From contig JARGSG010000189.1 of assembly GCA_030374805.1 (NCBI GenBank), forward strand, positions 2,046,001 to 2,110,000: a stretch of 64,000 bases of DNA, in the 5' to 3' direction. The notes beneath the pieces are model-generated. The model worked only from the letters and a program-made list of their open reading frames with translations. It did no database searches and was not told the DNA's origin. Origin of the DNA: Gracilaria gracilis (taxonomy: Eukaryota > Rhodophyta > Florideophyceae > Gracilariales > Gracilariaceae). Below are positions 43,843 through 53,996 of this stretch, one piece after another. The position numbers were made by a program, and so were the translations under genes. The stretch's first letter is position 1. The number at the start of each line of letters is the position of its first letter.

Positions 43843-45548
43843 ATGTTGTCCTTCAGGAACTACCATTCATACCGATTTAATGGCAGTCATGTAGGTAGGT
43901 AGAGAACGAAGGTACTCTATATCAATTTCTGGAACAGTTAATATTGGTTCTGCTATAACGAGAGAAAGAGGAAGGAAGGAAGGCAAAACTTCCAAAAACA
44001 TTGAACACGAAGTCTTTTTTCCTGAAGTATGTGAGGAATACTACAAAACATGTTCAATGATCGATAGAAATAATCGATGCCGTCAAGATGTTTTGAAGCT
44101 TGAGAAGAAAATGAAGGTAAATAAGTGGTCTTTTCGGGTCAGTTGTTTGCTTCTGGCTATCGGTATTGTAAATGCTGCAAACCTCTACAAAGTATCCAAA
44201 CTTAGATGCCAATTGAGAAGCGCACACAATTTTTATTGTGAATTATCTGACGAACTGATCGAAAACACTTTGAATGAAACAGATCTTATTCGAAAAACTT
44301 ACAAAGAAGTTCAACCAACTTAATTCTACCCATAACTGCTATAACTACAATTGACATGATAAAAACAGGGAAGAAAACGAAAAAAAAGATGGAAGCATAA
44401 CAAACGACCTGTATCAAAGTCGGTGCAACACATGCGAATGAAAAAAGGAGTATACGTTTACATTTTTTGACTGCCGAAAAGGAAAAAAGAAAAAAATTTA
44501 TTTGTGCCCCACTGATACTAGTATAAATTGTTTCAAACTCCATTCAGACAACTTTTACAGTGGTAGGCTTTATTTTACTTCTTATAATGTTCAACATGTT
44601 GTAAATCTTCGTTGGTTTTACTAAAATGATCATATTTGCCATTCAAAATAGATGGCTTCGTTAAGTTTAGTCTCGTAGTACTTCCATTTGCGTTTCCAAA
44701 CTCGCTAGATATAATAAAACTTATATCAAAGCATTTTTTTAGTAACTGTCATTTAAATTTCTTTTTATTTAAATGGCCGCGTGTAGACTTTTGAAAGTTG
44801 ACTTAACAGCTATAAATAGTGGAGCTCTAAATAAAATTTTAGAGTTTTTATAAACTGAAGCAAATCTTAGATTCGGTTGTATTAAGCTTTAAAATGGTTT
44901 GAAATTGCTAAGCTACAGTTACGAGTGCCTTAAAAGGTTTTTTTGCTACTTGAAATATAGTTTGGTTGGGTCTAGAGACGCTTTCTAAATTTTAAATATG
45001 GAAATGTTGTCTGGCTTTTCAAAATGCACGTTTTTGATTTTTTTTGACGGTCGGCGGGGTTTTCCTCATATAAAGTCAAGCTGACCTCATATGAGGTCAA
45101 AACTCCTGTCGAATAGACACTAGAGATAAACGTTTCGGTTCAAAAGGGTTATTAAAACACTGAATCTGAAAACGAAATTGGCCATCTTGAAAATTTTTAA
45201 TTTTCCCATTTACAGTGTTTTGGTAGTACTGACCTTTTTCGTCCTTCTAGCTAGGGCTATATTGGGTATACGATATTTGGATATAGGGTCTGGGTGATAT
45301 CCTATATCGCTAATTTGTTACAAAGAAGAGGAGGTTCTGGGGCACTTTTTCTACACTCCTCACAGTGCATAGATTCTCCGGCACCCTACGGCGCAGGGGA
45401 AAACCCCCAAATACAACACTCTGAATGCATTGTTGTCCATTGTCAACACAGTGATGAGGCATTACCCCACAAGCCCTAGTTTCCATTGAATATGGGCCAT
45501 CGTCCGCGGGCATCATCCGCGAGCTTAAAAAGACGAGAAAACGAGCTC

Positions 45549-45613
45549 AAGAATCTCTAGAAAGTGAGGAAACCATCCTACAGGGATGGTTTCCTCACTT
45601 TCTAGAGATTCTT
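45549..45613. repeat. Perfect 30-bp hairpin, 5-nt loop
   Basis: AAGAATCTCTAGAAAGTGAG with ten further bases (45549-45578) is repeated as an exact reverse complement at 45584-45613, leaving the loop TACAG. It lies about 380 bp upstream of the secreted cysteine-rich gene. It could be a small foldback insertion or the precursor of a small RNA. The sequence alone does not decide. Confidence 0.85.
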
Positions 45614-45928
45614 GGAGGGAGTTTCGTGCTAAAGCTATTTTAGATGATCTTTTAATACCTTTGTGTATCTGCAGCGATGCAAAACATCCTTGTCTTTTCG
45701 TTACGTTCATTAAACACAAATATCGGATAAAGCCTTGGTTAGACTCCAAACTTTTAGAGCCTCCATGGTCATTTCTGTATTGAGTCTGATAGAAACCCTT
45801 GATTTTTCTCCCCAAATTCATAAAATCTAGACTAAGCTTTATATACACTCCCTGACAAATGCCTTCCTGTTCTTTCCCAGCTGCAGAATCAACTCTCACA
45901 TCAGGTGATGATGATCATGCCAAAAGAG

Positions 45929-45934
45929 TATAAA
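45929..45934 (+). promoter_or_regulatory. TATA-box-like element
   Basis: TATAAA occurs 65 bp before the start codon of the secreted Cys-rich protein gene, a spacing that fits a core promoter with a short 5' leader. The start codon context GCCGCCATGG is near-ideal. Confidence 0.5.
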
Positions 45935-45993
45935 GCGCACTTCGGGCGCTCTCAATTCTCTCCCCATAACTATCGACGTCCGCAACTGCCGCC

Positions 45994-47853
45994 ATGGAGT
46001 TCTCTAGCATATTTGTGTTGTGCTGCTGCGCTCTACTTCTATCTCTCTCTTCGGCTATATGTCCTCCGGGGACTTTCATATTCGGTGACACATGCCAGAC
46101 TTGTGCTGCTGGGCAGTTCTCTGACCGCGAAGACTCGAATTCCTGCAGTTTCTGTCCCCCTGGGACCTTCAGCCAGACCCAAGGGGCCTCTTCCCGCTCT
46201 GCCTGTTTGCCATGTCCTCGTGGTACAGCAGCTGATACTGGTGGAAACCCAAACTGCTTTCAGTGTCCGGCCGGCACATTCTCCGATCGCCTTGGCGCTC
46301 GAGTCTGCTCAGACTGTCCAGCAGGATCCTTTAGTGATACGCAGGGGGCTGAGTCGCCTACTGCATGTCAACCATGTCCGAAAGGTACATTGAGTACTGC
46401 AGGTTCTTTTCGATGCTACCAGTGCCAAGCTGGGCGTTATGCCGATACCGAAGGCTCAAGTTTTTGCACTTGGTGCCCACGAGGAACGTTCAGCACGGTT
46501 ATCGGTGCTGACTCGGCTGATGTCTGTACACCTTGTCCAAGAGGGACGTTTAGTGATTTCGGGGAGTCGGTATGCACTCGCTGTGGCCCCGGAACGTTTG
46601 CAGATCAACCGGGATCATTTTTCTGCAAGACTTGCCCCTCCGGAACATTCAGTACCGCACTCAACGCTAGCTCAGCCATCCAGTGTATGGATTGCCCGTT
46701 GGGTACCCGCAGCTCAGGTGGAAGCAGTTTCTGTTCAGATTGCCAACCCGGTACCTTTGCAGATCGGCAGGGATCAGGGACCTGTACATCTTGCCCTGCC
46801 GGAACCTCCAGCAATGTAGCTGGGGCTCAATCAGCCTCTGTATGTCTTCCATGTCCATTGGGTACATCCAGTGGAAGTGGTGCTGGAACATGCAGCCAAT
46901 GTGGAGCTGGCACGTTTGCAGATCAGCAAGGTTCGATATCATGCAGACGTTGCAGAACTGGAACATTCAGCGAGGAAATTGGTGCTACATCGGCAACTGC
47001 TTGTGTGAACTGTCCACCTGGTACTTTCAGCTCTAGTGGTGCCAATCGTTGCAACAGGTGTAGGCCAGGATTCTTTTCGGGTCAGCCTGGGTCCGCTTCC
47101 TGCCAAAGATGCCCAGCTGGAACATTCAGTACCACTTCAGCAGCAGAATCATCTTCCGAGTGCCTTGCCTGCCCCGCTGGAACGTTCAGTAGAAACGGTG
47201 CCAGTGTTTGTACTGAATGTGGAGCCGGTACTTTTGGGGATCGCGAAAGAGCAACTGCTTGCAGGAGTTGCCCCGGTGGGACGTTTAGCAGAGCCGTGGG
47301 AGCCACGTCCAGAGATACGTGTGCACCGTGCCCAATTGGGACTTTCAGCTCTGATGGAGCGACCACTTGTACCGGATGTAGCCCCGGTAGTTACTCCGAC
47401 CAAGTTGGGTCATCATCGTGCACGGGGTGCCCAGCTGGGACGTTTGGCACCGTTGCGGGAGCCACCTCAGCATCTTCTTGTCTCCCTTGTCCCAAGGGCA
47501 CCTTTAGTCAAGGATCTGTTCGGAGCTGTCAGAGGTGTGGGCCAGGGACATTTGCTGAACAGGTCCGGTCAAGGAGTTGCACATCTTGCCCAGCAGGAAC
47601 TTTCAGTCTGGTGGAAGCTTCCGAGACGAGTTCTAGCTGCCAGGACTGTCCTGCTGGGTCGTTTAGTGAATCAGGCTCAATCAGATGCACTAGATGCCGC
47701 CAAGGCTTCTTCTCAGATCTGCCCAGATCAGGAACTTGTAGCTCTTGCCCCGCAGGAACAGTCAGCACAGTCGTTGGGGCGATATCCCCTGATGTTTGTG
47801 AGCCATGCCCTCCTGGAACCAGCAACTTTGGTGGTAGCGGACAGTGTTTCTAG
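45994..47853 (+). CDS. Secreted GCC2/GCC3-type (ephrin-receptor-like) cysteine-rich repeat protein
   Basis: Intact 619-residue protein. Residues 1-21 (MEFSSIFVLCCCALLLSLSS) form a signal peptide, followed by tandem repeats built on CPxGTFS and CxxCxxGTFADxxGSxxCxxC, each about 24 residues, to the end. These are the cysteine-rich repeats annotated as Tyr-kinase ephrin-receptor-like (GCC2/GCC3). There is no transmembrane segment, kinase domain or GPI-type tail after GSGQCF, so it should be secreted to the cell surface or wall. The start is supported by the signal peptide, the GCCGCCATGG context and TATAAA 65 bp upstream. Ligand and function are unknown. A smaller related protein is encoded at 60272. 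Confidence 0.9.
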   Translation: MEFSSIFVLCCCALLLSLSSAICPPGTFIFGDTCQTCAAGQFSDREDSNSCSFCPPGTFSQTQGASSRSACLPCPRGTAADTGGNPNCFQCPAGTFSDRLGARVCSDCPAGSFSDTQGAESPTACQPCPKGTLSTAGSFRCYQCQAGRYADTEGSSFCTWCPRGTFSTVIGADSADVCTPCPRGTFSDFGESVCTRCGPGTFADQPGSFFCKTCPSGTFSTALNASSAIQCMDCPLGTRSSGGSSFCSDCQPGTFADRQGSGTCTSCPAGTSSNVAGAQSASVCLPCPLGTSSGSGAGTCSQCGAGTFADQQGSISCRRCRTGTFSEEIGATSATACVNCPPGTFSSSGANRCNRCRPGFFSGQPGSASCQRCPAGTFSTTSAAESSSECLACPAGTFSRNGASVCTECGAGTFGDRERATACRSCPGGTFSRAVGATSRDTCAPCPIGTFSSDGATTCTGCSPGSYSDQVGSSSCTGCPAGTFGTVAGATSASSCLPCPKGTFSQGSVRSCQRCGPGTFAEQVRSRSCTSCPAGTFSLVEASETSSSCQDCPAGSFSESGSIRCTRCRQGFFSDLPRSGTCSSCPAGTVSTVVGAISPDVCEPCPPGTSNFGGSGQCF

Positions 47854-48525
47854 GTGGTTGTGAGGAAGAAAGCTCTCCCTTACAATTCATATGATGTTCA
47901 AACTCTCGTCTAGTTCATGTCATGAGTACAGTATATGCATTTATTGGTTTAGAATTCTGACTTCAAATCGCGTAACGATTAATCGAGAGTCTACCTGTTC
48001 TTGTCTCGATTATATTTGATGAAGGACAGAGCAGCAGATGATCTACTTCTGAAGCTGTCTGAGAAGCGAAGCTTTTTGCGTGGAATAAAGCCGCGTGGTA
48101 CAAGTTGAATAGTACTCTAAGACCAGGATTCACCCCGTCAATTAAGTAATAAAGCCCGCCAATGCAGGGGGCAGGCCGTAGCAAATAGCTGTTCTCGTTC
48201 ACAGTGGTCGATGCGCATGTGCCTGTAGATAACTAAGTTCTTTATCTATCTACGCCAAAAGATGGGTCATCCGTGATGCGGAGAGCAGATGCGTGTCAGG
48301 GAGGGTACACGTAGCCCTCTTACAAGTCAGACGACGTGTAAAAGGCAATCATGGAATTGGTCACGGCCAGGTGGAATACGTGTAGCTTCCCGAAATAATT
48401 AACCTGACAGCGGGATTGTAGCTATGCAAAGCGCGCAACCGTAGATATGCTCTGTAAAGCTACGCCCTCAGGGCGGAGGGCGTCCAGTGTTCCTCACGCG
48501 CCACTTCTGTTACGAAAAGTCCGCC
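47854..48525. other. Intergenic region between two host genes
   Basis: This stretch holds no recognisable gene. It should contain the 3' end of the Cys-rich gene and the promoter of the transporter, both read on the plus strand. No clear TATA box or polyadenylation signal was picked out. Confidence 0.45.
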
Positions 48526-50466
48526 ATGACCGGCACGCCCAGCATGCCGACCAGCGACTACGTGCACCTCGACGACGACTTCCCCACCGCTGCTCCGGAG
48601 CATACTGTTCATGGCAGCTACTCCGTCGACGAGGCCGTGGAGGCCACCGGAATGGGTCGCTTCCAGTACCTGCTCATCGCGCTCACCGGCCTGTGTTGGA
48701 CCGCCGAGTCCATGGAAATGCTGCTGCTCTCCTTCATCAAACAGCCCTTGCAATGCGCCTGGGGTATATCAGACGCGCGCGCCGCCCTCATCACTACTTC
48801 TGTCGGAGTCGGCATGCTTACCGGTGCCACCTTTTGGGGCTTAGTTGGCGACAAGTTTGGACGTCGCGTTGCATTTATCTTGTCTACCGCCGTCACCTTC
48901 TTCATGGGTCTTGCGTCTGCGGTTTCCCCTAACTACCCCACAATCATTGCCACGCGAGGCGCTGTCGGGTTTGGTATTGGCGGCGTACCAGTTTCGTACT
49001 CCTTGCTCATGGAGTTTCTTCCAAAGTCACAGCGTGGGTCCTGGGGCATGGTTATATCAATCTTCTGGTCGATTGGCGCCGTCTTTGAGTCTGCGGTTGC
49101 TATGGTTGTGTTGCCCAGGTTTGGCTGGCGCTGGCTTATTGGCGTATCGACACTACCGCTATTTCTTGTGCTCATACTCGCCTTCATGATTCAAGAGTCT
49201 CCGCGCTGGCTTGTGGCTCGCGGCAAAATTGACCGCGCCCAGATCGTATTGTCTCGAGTAGCCGCGTACAATATACGAACGTTACCTGACGGCCAGCTCG
49301 TGGCGGCTGCCGACGGTCTGCCGTCGAAGGGTGGTGCTCTACAGTTGGTGCGGTCTGGCGTGCGTTCATTTACGTTTAAGGTGTTTGTGATGTGGTTCGC
49401 GGCCGCCTTCACATACTACGGGTTGGTCATGCTTCAACCAGAACTCATTGCGGCGGAGAATACGGGGCGACGGTGCACATATGTGCGAACGGAGTGCGCT
49501 CAGCTACTCGACCAGAGTTCTTGCGAGAAGGACAACCTGTGCTTGTGGGAGAAGGGCACGAACGGAACGGAAACGTGCCAGGCTGCTTTGAGAGACGAAT
49601 CTAAGGCTCAGCCCGCGGGGCGGATGGTAGTGCCTCTCGATACGTATTCAGTGCGTCACCCTGGCCATGAGGGCCATGAGGGTAACGAAACTCATCCTCA
49701 CCCAGAACCGACAAATTTCGGAGCGTCGGCTGTCGAGGAGAAGAGCACTTCTGGCGAGCATACTAAGTCGGAGATTCAGAGGGAGGCGTGTGCCAACCAG
49801 CTGACGCGAGAAGACTTCATGTCTACGTTATGGGCTTCAATCGGGGAAGTTCCCGGGGCATTGATCGCGTTTGCACTGTTGAACTACATTGGAAGGCGCC
49901 CACTGATCGGATACTCGTTTGGTATAATGGGAGCCACATTTCCGCTTCTTCTTGCGTGCATCGGCCGGCTCGGAGAAACAATTGTGTTCTTTGTTGCACG
50001 AGGAGCAAGTAGCGCGGCTTTTCAAACGACATACCTGTATACAAACGAGGTTTACCCGGCGCGAGTGCGCGCAACGGCGATGGGTGTTTGCTCTTCGGTG
50101 GCGCGCATGGGACTGATCGTGACTCCCATCTTTGCGCAGTTTGTGTCAAATGTGAATCTTTCGGCGACGATGTGGACTTACTTCGGGATCTCTATGGCGG
50201 CGGTGCTGGCGGTTATCTTCGCACCGATCGAAACGACTGGATGGAAGCTGTTGGAGAGGATGGATGAGTTGGTGGCGGTATTGAGGGGAGACGTTCGGAT
50301 GGGGGACAATGAGTCGGACGTTGGTCCATTTGGAAAGGAGACAACGGTTTCGCCATTTGCTAGATGGCTCCGGTGGAAAGCCCCGATCGACGCACGCTCA
50401 ACCGGCAACGCCGTGCATACTGCCGATGAGCAGCGGCGTGTGGAGGACGGAGACGTGTATGAATGA
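48526..50466 (+). CDS. SV2/SVOP-like major facilitator transporter
   Basis: 646-residue membrane transporter counted from MTGTPSMPTSD (48526, context CCGCCATGA); an in-frame ATG 13 codons upstream is less favourable. The N-terminal half has the MFS loop signature GLVGDKFGRR between helices 2 and 3, GxGIGGVPV in helix 4, and IQESPRWL after helix 6. A large extra-membrane loop between helices 7 and 8 (about residues 305-425) contains six Cys, NGTE-type glycosylation sites and His/Glu-rich sequence, the position of the luminal loop of SV2 proteins. NYIGRRPL and YTNEVYPARVRATAMG in the C-terminal half are family signatures. The substrate cannot be predicted. It is intronless, with an acidic, cytosolic C-terminal tail. 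Confidence 0.9.
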   Translation: MTGTPSMPTSDYVHLDDDFPTAAPEHTVHGSYSVDEAVEATGMGRFQYLLIALTGLCWTAESMEMLLLSFIKQPLQCAWGISDARAALITTSVGVGMLTGATFWGLVGDKFGRRVAFILSTAVTFFMGLASAVSPNYPTIIATRGAVGFGIGGVPVSYSLLMEFLPKSQRGSWGMVISIFWSIGAVFESAVAMVVLPRFGWRWLIGVSTLPLFLVLILAFMIQESPRWLVARGKIDRAQIVLSRVAAYNIRTLPDGQLVAAADGLPSKGGALQLVRSGVRSFTFKVFVMWFAAAFTYYGLVMLQPELIAAENTGRRCTYVRTECAQLLDQSSCEKDNLCLWEKGTNGTETCQAALRDESKAQPAGRMVVPLDTYSVRHPGHEGHEGNETHPHPEPTNFGASAVEEKSTSGEHTKSEIQREACANQLTREDFMSTLWASIGEVPGALIAFALLNYIGRRPLIGYSFGIMGATFPLLLACIGRLGETIVFFVARGASSAAFQTTYLYTNEVYPARVRATAMGVCSSVARMGLIVTPIFAQFVSNVNLSATMWTYFGISMAAVLAVIFAPIETTGWKLLERMDELVAVLRGDVRMGDNESDVGPFGKETTVSPFARWLRWKAPIDARSTGNAVHTADEQRRVEDGDVYE

Positions 50467-50977
50467 CATGCCTCCAGCTTTTTGCTTAGCCTTATTTTGT
50501 TCGCCTCTTCTACCCAAAAACAAGGTCTCATGCAAATTTCACGACAATGTGTTCTACGCGCACGAACCATATTCATATCACCCTCCCTCTCCATCTCTCT
50601 TTCGCGAAACACGTGCGTTAATTTGCTCGTACATACGGGTTTGCAGAAGATCCCAGCACCTATAACACCTGTGTAGTATAGCCACCAGCATGATCATGAG
50701 TTGATAAGGAGTTAATGGGAATTCGAGGACTATCTATCTTCGTTCTTCAGGTGAGCTGAAGCGAAACATCGTCGTTCTCTTATCAGAACCTAGGTTATCA
50801 CGATAATACAACTATAGTTCAGATAGACATGTGAATACGTTGCAAAGCAATACCGCATATGCGCTTTTGCTGTGTTGTGATGTTCATGATCGACAACTCG
50901 AAATATGCCGTACAATGATCGATATCAATCTTCTTCTTGTTTCAGATACATGAAAGAAGCCAAGGTAACATGGAGCT
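50467..50977. other. Convergent intergenic region
   Basis: This short AT-rich spacer lies between the stop codons of the transporter (plus) and the AIM24-domain gene (minus). No gene or RNA is recognised. Confidence 0.5.
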
Positions 50978-52085
50978 CTACAAGACACTGGGTTTGATGG
51001 ACTCTCTAACAGGGACATGATGGTGTGGCTGCACTACCACATAACCTTGCTTGAACTCCAACTGCACTTCTTCTCCTGAGCCCTTCCCAACAAGCGATTT
51101 CAGATTCATGTCCACCTATTGCCGGAAGACCAAAGTACGCACAAGCAAGAAAGAGTTAGAAAAACCTACTTCAGAACGATTTTAAGTGAGCAACATTCCG
51201 CAAATCACGTACCTTCACAGTCGGGGTGTGTGTCCAAGCAACTGTAGCATGCGGATCAGTATACACGGGAGATTCTTCACTTGCCTCCAGGGCCACGACT
51301 GCACCATGACATCCAAAGACGACTATTCCCTTTCCAGTGATTTTGACACAAAATATACCGGAAGCGACGTTCATCCCGGTCATGAACTTAATATCGTAGT
51401 TGACATTCACGCAAATCGCAAGTAGGTTACTGCCGTTCACGAATAAATTCTCTTCCTCTCTAAGGTTTAAAACATGGAGCAGCTTTTGTTCATCGGCACA
51501 AAACACTACTCCATCCCCCTCACATTTGACCAGTTTCATTCCTTCCGCAGTCAAGGTCTTCTTCAACATATTTGTTAAACGCTGATCGCGCATACCCTCT
51601 GCCCTGAACTTTATGCTTCCCAGCGAGGCAACCCGTGTTCCTTGCTTTATCCATGCCGAAGAAGTTTTGCTCTGTCGCAGGTTGATTCGCAAGAGCTTTT
51701 GGTTTTGAAGTTCGAAAAGCGAATCCCCATTCGATTCATAGGAAGAATTCTTCACAAGCTCAGAAAAAGATAAATGCGCGATGGACACGCATGAATTTGA
51801 AGCTATGTATTCACGCACACATTCGGAATCTGAAGAGTCACTGTCGACGACTGTGGCGGAATGAGGTACAAGAGTTGTGGTTGTAGCTTGTGTTTGGGAT
51901 GGCCCAACTATGATAGGACCGGGCTTAGAGGAGGAGTTGGAAACCGCTTTCGCAACCAGGTTAGTGATGACGGAGGGACACCTTGAGTTGGAATTCATTT
52001 TGCCACGAGACAACGCTGCACTAGAGGCGGTGGCCAGAGTGTTAGAAGCCAAGCGCTTTAAGCGCTTTATGTCCACGTGAGTCAT
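50978..52085 (-). CDS. AIM24-domain protein (two exons)
   Basis: Exon 1 (52085-51213) encodes a Ser/Thr-rich N-terminus and most of the AIM24 (DUF124) beta-fold: KLLRINLRQSKTSSAWIKQG, AEGMKLVKCEGDGVVFCADE, NGSNLLAICVNVNY and KITGKGIVVFGCHGAVVALE. The open frame would stop at 51171, but GTACGT at 51212 opens a 97-bp intron ending AATAG at 51116. Exon 2 then reads VDMNLKSLVGKG, EFKQGYVVVQPHHH and a stop at 50978, the expected end of an AIM24 domain (a G..QPH-like tail), in phase 0. The product is about 336 residues. AIM24 proteins are linked to mitochondrial inner-membrane organisation in yeast. Location here is not shown. Confidence 0.85.
51116..51212 (-). other. 97-bp spliceosomal intron in the AIM24-domain gene
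   Basis: The 5' site is AAG|GTACGT and the 3' site is AATAG|GTG on the minus strand. Removing it restores the C-terminal part of the AIM24 domain without a frame change (phase 0). It is the only intron I can support in a host-like gene in this window. Confidence 0.8.
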
Positions 52086-53418
52086 TTTTGGTGAAAGGAG
52101 AAGAATTTGGTCACACCCGCTTGACTTGAATAGGGGGCTAAGGGATGGGCGTCTACTCGAGCGGACGCAAAGAACTCCCAGGCCTTACCAGGGCTTTTAT
52201 ATCATTTTGGTAGTTGCAAGGTTGGAATGAGAGCTATCGAATACGTGCTGGCTCTGTATTTATTGTATTGGAGTTGATTAGCAGCTCGGTACTTTGTGTG
52301 GATGTCGGATTCTACATATGGGTGCTGATACGTTTGTAAAAGTAGTTTTGCAGGGAGAAAGGGAGCGGAGACTTCAGTATGAAAACGTTGCAGTGTTGCA
52401 GTTGCCATTTCGGTTTGGCAAGTGATACGTTGGCATTACACTCTACACTTTTGTTCTAATTAAGCTAGGTGTACCAATAAAAGAGGGAGAGAGCTTGTAT
52501 CTCGAATACCTACCTTCCCTAGGATGTACGTATATCTCTCATTTCTTTCCCTGACCTCCATACGCGGGAAACAAGAAGTATGATACACTATACGCAGTCG
52601 TGGGGAAGGCCAAGGTACCTTTGGTACCGTTGGTACAGGTAGCGTTGGAGTTCCGTGTATCAAAACTAGTGTCGTGACGCTTGGAACGCATTTGCACCCA
52701 TTTACGTTTCCCAAGTGAAGATCAACCACGTGTGCAAGAGCAACTCCTGTCCGTGTTGGATTTGTCATACACGTATTCCACAGTTTCGTTCTGCATCTTT
52801 TTTGTGCGAGCAGTTTGCTGTTTTGCTCAAGTTGATGGACAAGCGTTTGTCCAAGACCGCAGATGCGAAGATTCCCGCTCCACTCGTGGCCCATCAACCC
52901 CGACTTTATCTATGAAGCATCCGAATGCTCAACATCGAGTCAATGCCTACGACTGTGCGACTCTCATGGAAAGGGGCAATCTCATCTTCATCTTGCGTTG
53001 TACTCGCTCAGCCGCGCATACGAACAGGAAAACGTGACTGACGTCCTTTGGCCTGAACTCCGCTCGTATCTCAAGTAGGCCCTAATCTCCAGGCACCGTT
53101 TGACATGGCATCAGCACAGCCTTCGAATCTTCCAATCCATTAAACCACCTCCGTCAAATGCGAAGAAGATGCGACATGATTACTTTCAATTGCAACTCCG
53201 CATCCAGCAGTCAACTACCGTGTAGGCGGCCTCTTTGCACTAAACGATCTAATCATGAGATTCCATTAATAAGTATCTGTGAGTCATGGAGCGGCTCACC
53301 TGCTCCTGTCTCTACACCCTCTTTGTGGTTCCGTCCACATTCACCAACTTTTCTAACTGTTCCATGTTTCGCCAAACAGAACCGCACCAATCCCGAGTTC
53401 AAGACGCTTACTTGTAAT
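52086..53418. other. Region without a supported gene
   Basis: Several short overlapping frames exist (for example 52460-52897 minus and 52681-53037 plus), none with a recognisable domain or clean start context. The promoter of the minus-strand AIM24-domain gene should lie at its left edge. Confidence 0.4.
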
Positions 53419-53890
53419 ATGGATGATCTCTACGCTTCGTCTGGTGCCTTTGGTACTCTGCTGACTCAGGCTGAATCTATCCAACTTTTCGGGAACCAGG
53501 TAGTATCACACACCGGAACTGAAGCAGACGTCTATCAAGATGCCTTTCCACGACTTCACCCAGCAGCAGTGTACTCAGAAACCCATTGATGAATACAAGG
53601 ATGCAGGTGTTTCTTCAGGGGGAGTTTGGGCACAGTCGTTCAACCTGAACGATGTTAACTACTGGATTAAACATGAACCGCGATTTCGGAACCAGGCAGT
53701 GTTTCTTGATGACCTTCATGGAGACGAGTCTTACAACCTTACAAAGCCCTCCACCTACTCGCCATCTATGCCCGATCTTTACGATATGGATGTTCGTATT
53801 ATTGCACCCCCAATGTGGTTCCTTCTTACGACTGATGATTCGAATAAGCTTATTCGTTCAACTTATGCTCGCGCAGTTTTATTGCGCTAG
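53419..53890 (+). CDS. Hypothetical protein, possibly a frameshifted or spliced small gene
   Basis: Two overlapping frames (53419-53589, starting MDDLYASSGAFGTLL, and 53540-53890, reading PIDEYKDAGVSSGGVWAQSF, then FLDDLHGDESYNLTKP) have host-like, non-repetitive composition. They could be one gene joined by a short intron or a shift near 53500-53550. LFGNQVV and FRNQAVF look like a weak internal repeat. I recognise no family and no partner gene. It could also be non-coding. Confidence 0.3.
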
Positions 53891-53996
53891 TCCACTATCC
53901 TTGATTATTTCATTTCACATGCGGGAAGCATCAGATATCGGATGCAAAGCGTGCCGCGCAGATTGTAGTACGCTGTACAAGAACGTGGACTGCATA

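Larger units (their letters stand above)
40979..44323 (+). pseudogene. piggyBac-type transposase II, interrupted twice
   Basis: Before the first insertion: MEAIDYFMWMFPKGCLHSIV, the region reading GELLKFFGILILITRLEF, and MSRNRFEMLKSCISFSG (N-terminal DDE_Tnp_1_7 features). Between the insertions: LCFDESMSRWYG (first catalytic Asp), GLPYYTALDRKPENGLEM and VCADSFFASVHMANSLL (second Asp). After the second: VFFPEVCEEYYKTCSMIDRN, with the Asp in the position of the third catalytic residue, then VNKWSFRVSCLLLAIGIVNA. Stops (for example 41258) and frameshifts also occur. The order of blocks matches an originally continuous gene into which both 838-bp arms were later inserted. Confidence 0.8.
40535..45123 (+). 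mobile_element. piggyBac-type element II with palindromic subterminal repeats
   Basis: The ends are inverted copies of CTAGTGTCTATTCGACA (40535-40551 and 45107-45123). Just inside the left end are two palindromes of the GACCTCATATGAGGTC type (about 40554-40570 and 40574-40590). Inside the right end is one (about 45083-45098). The body holds a decayed piggyBac transposase split by two inverted 838-bp insertions. CTAG at both borders is palindromic and could be either part of the terminal repeat or a 4-bp target duplication, comparable to TTAA of ordinary piggyBac elements. Flanking bases beyond CTAG do not match each other. Confidence 0.75.
45124..45993 (+). other. Intergenic region and promoter of the secreted Cys-rich gene
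   Basis: No gene is supported here. A 124-codon minus-strand frame (45525-45899) overlaps the hairpin and has no recognisable content. The region contains a long perfect hairpin (45549-45613) and a TATA-like box shortly before the next gene. Confidence 0.45.

Noticed and set aside
45525-45899. 124-codon minus-strand frame upstream of the secreted Cys-rich gene
   Set aside because: It spans the perfect hairpin and the promoter region and has no recognisable domain.
47036-47863. 275-codon frame overlapping the Cys-rich repeat gene
   Set aside because: It is an alternative frame of a highly repetitive coding sequence and has no Cys pattern or signal peptide.
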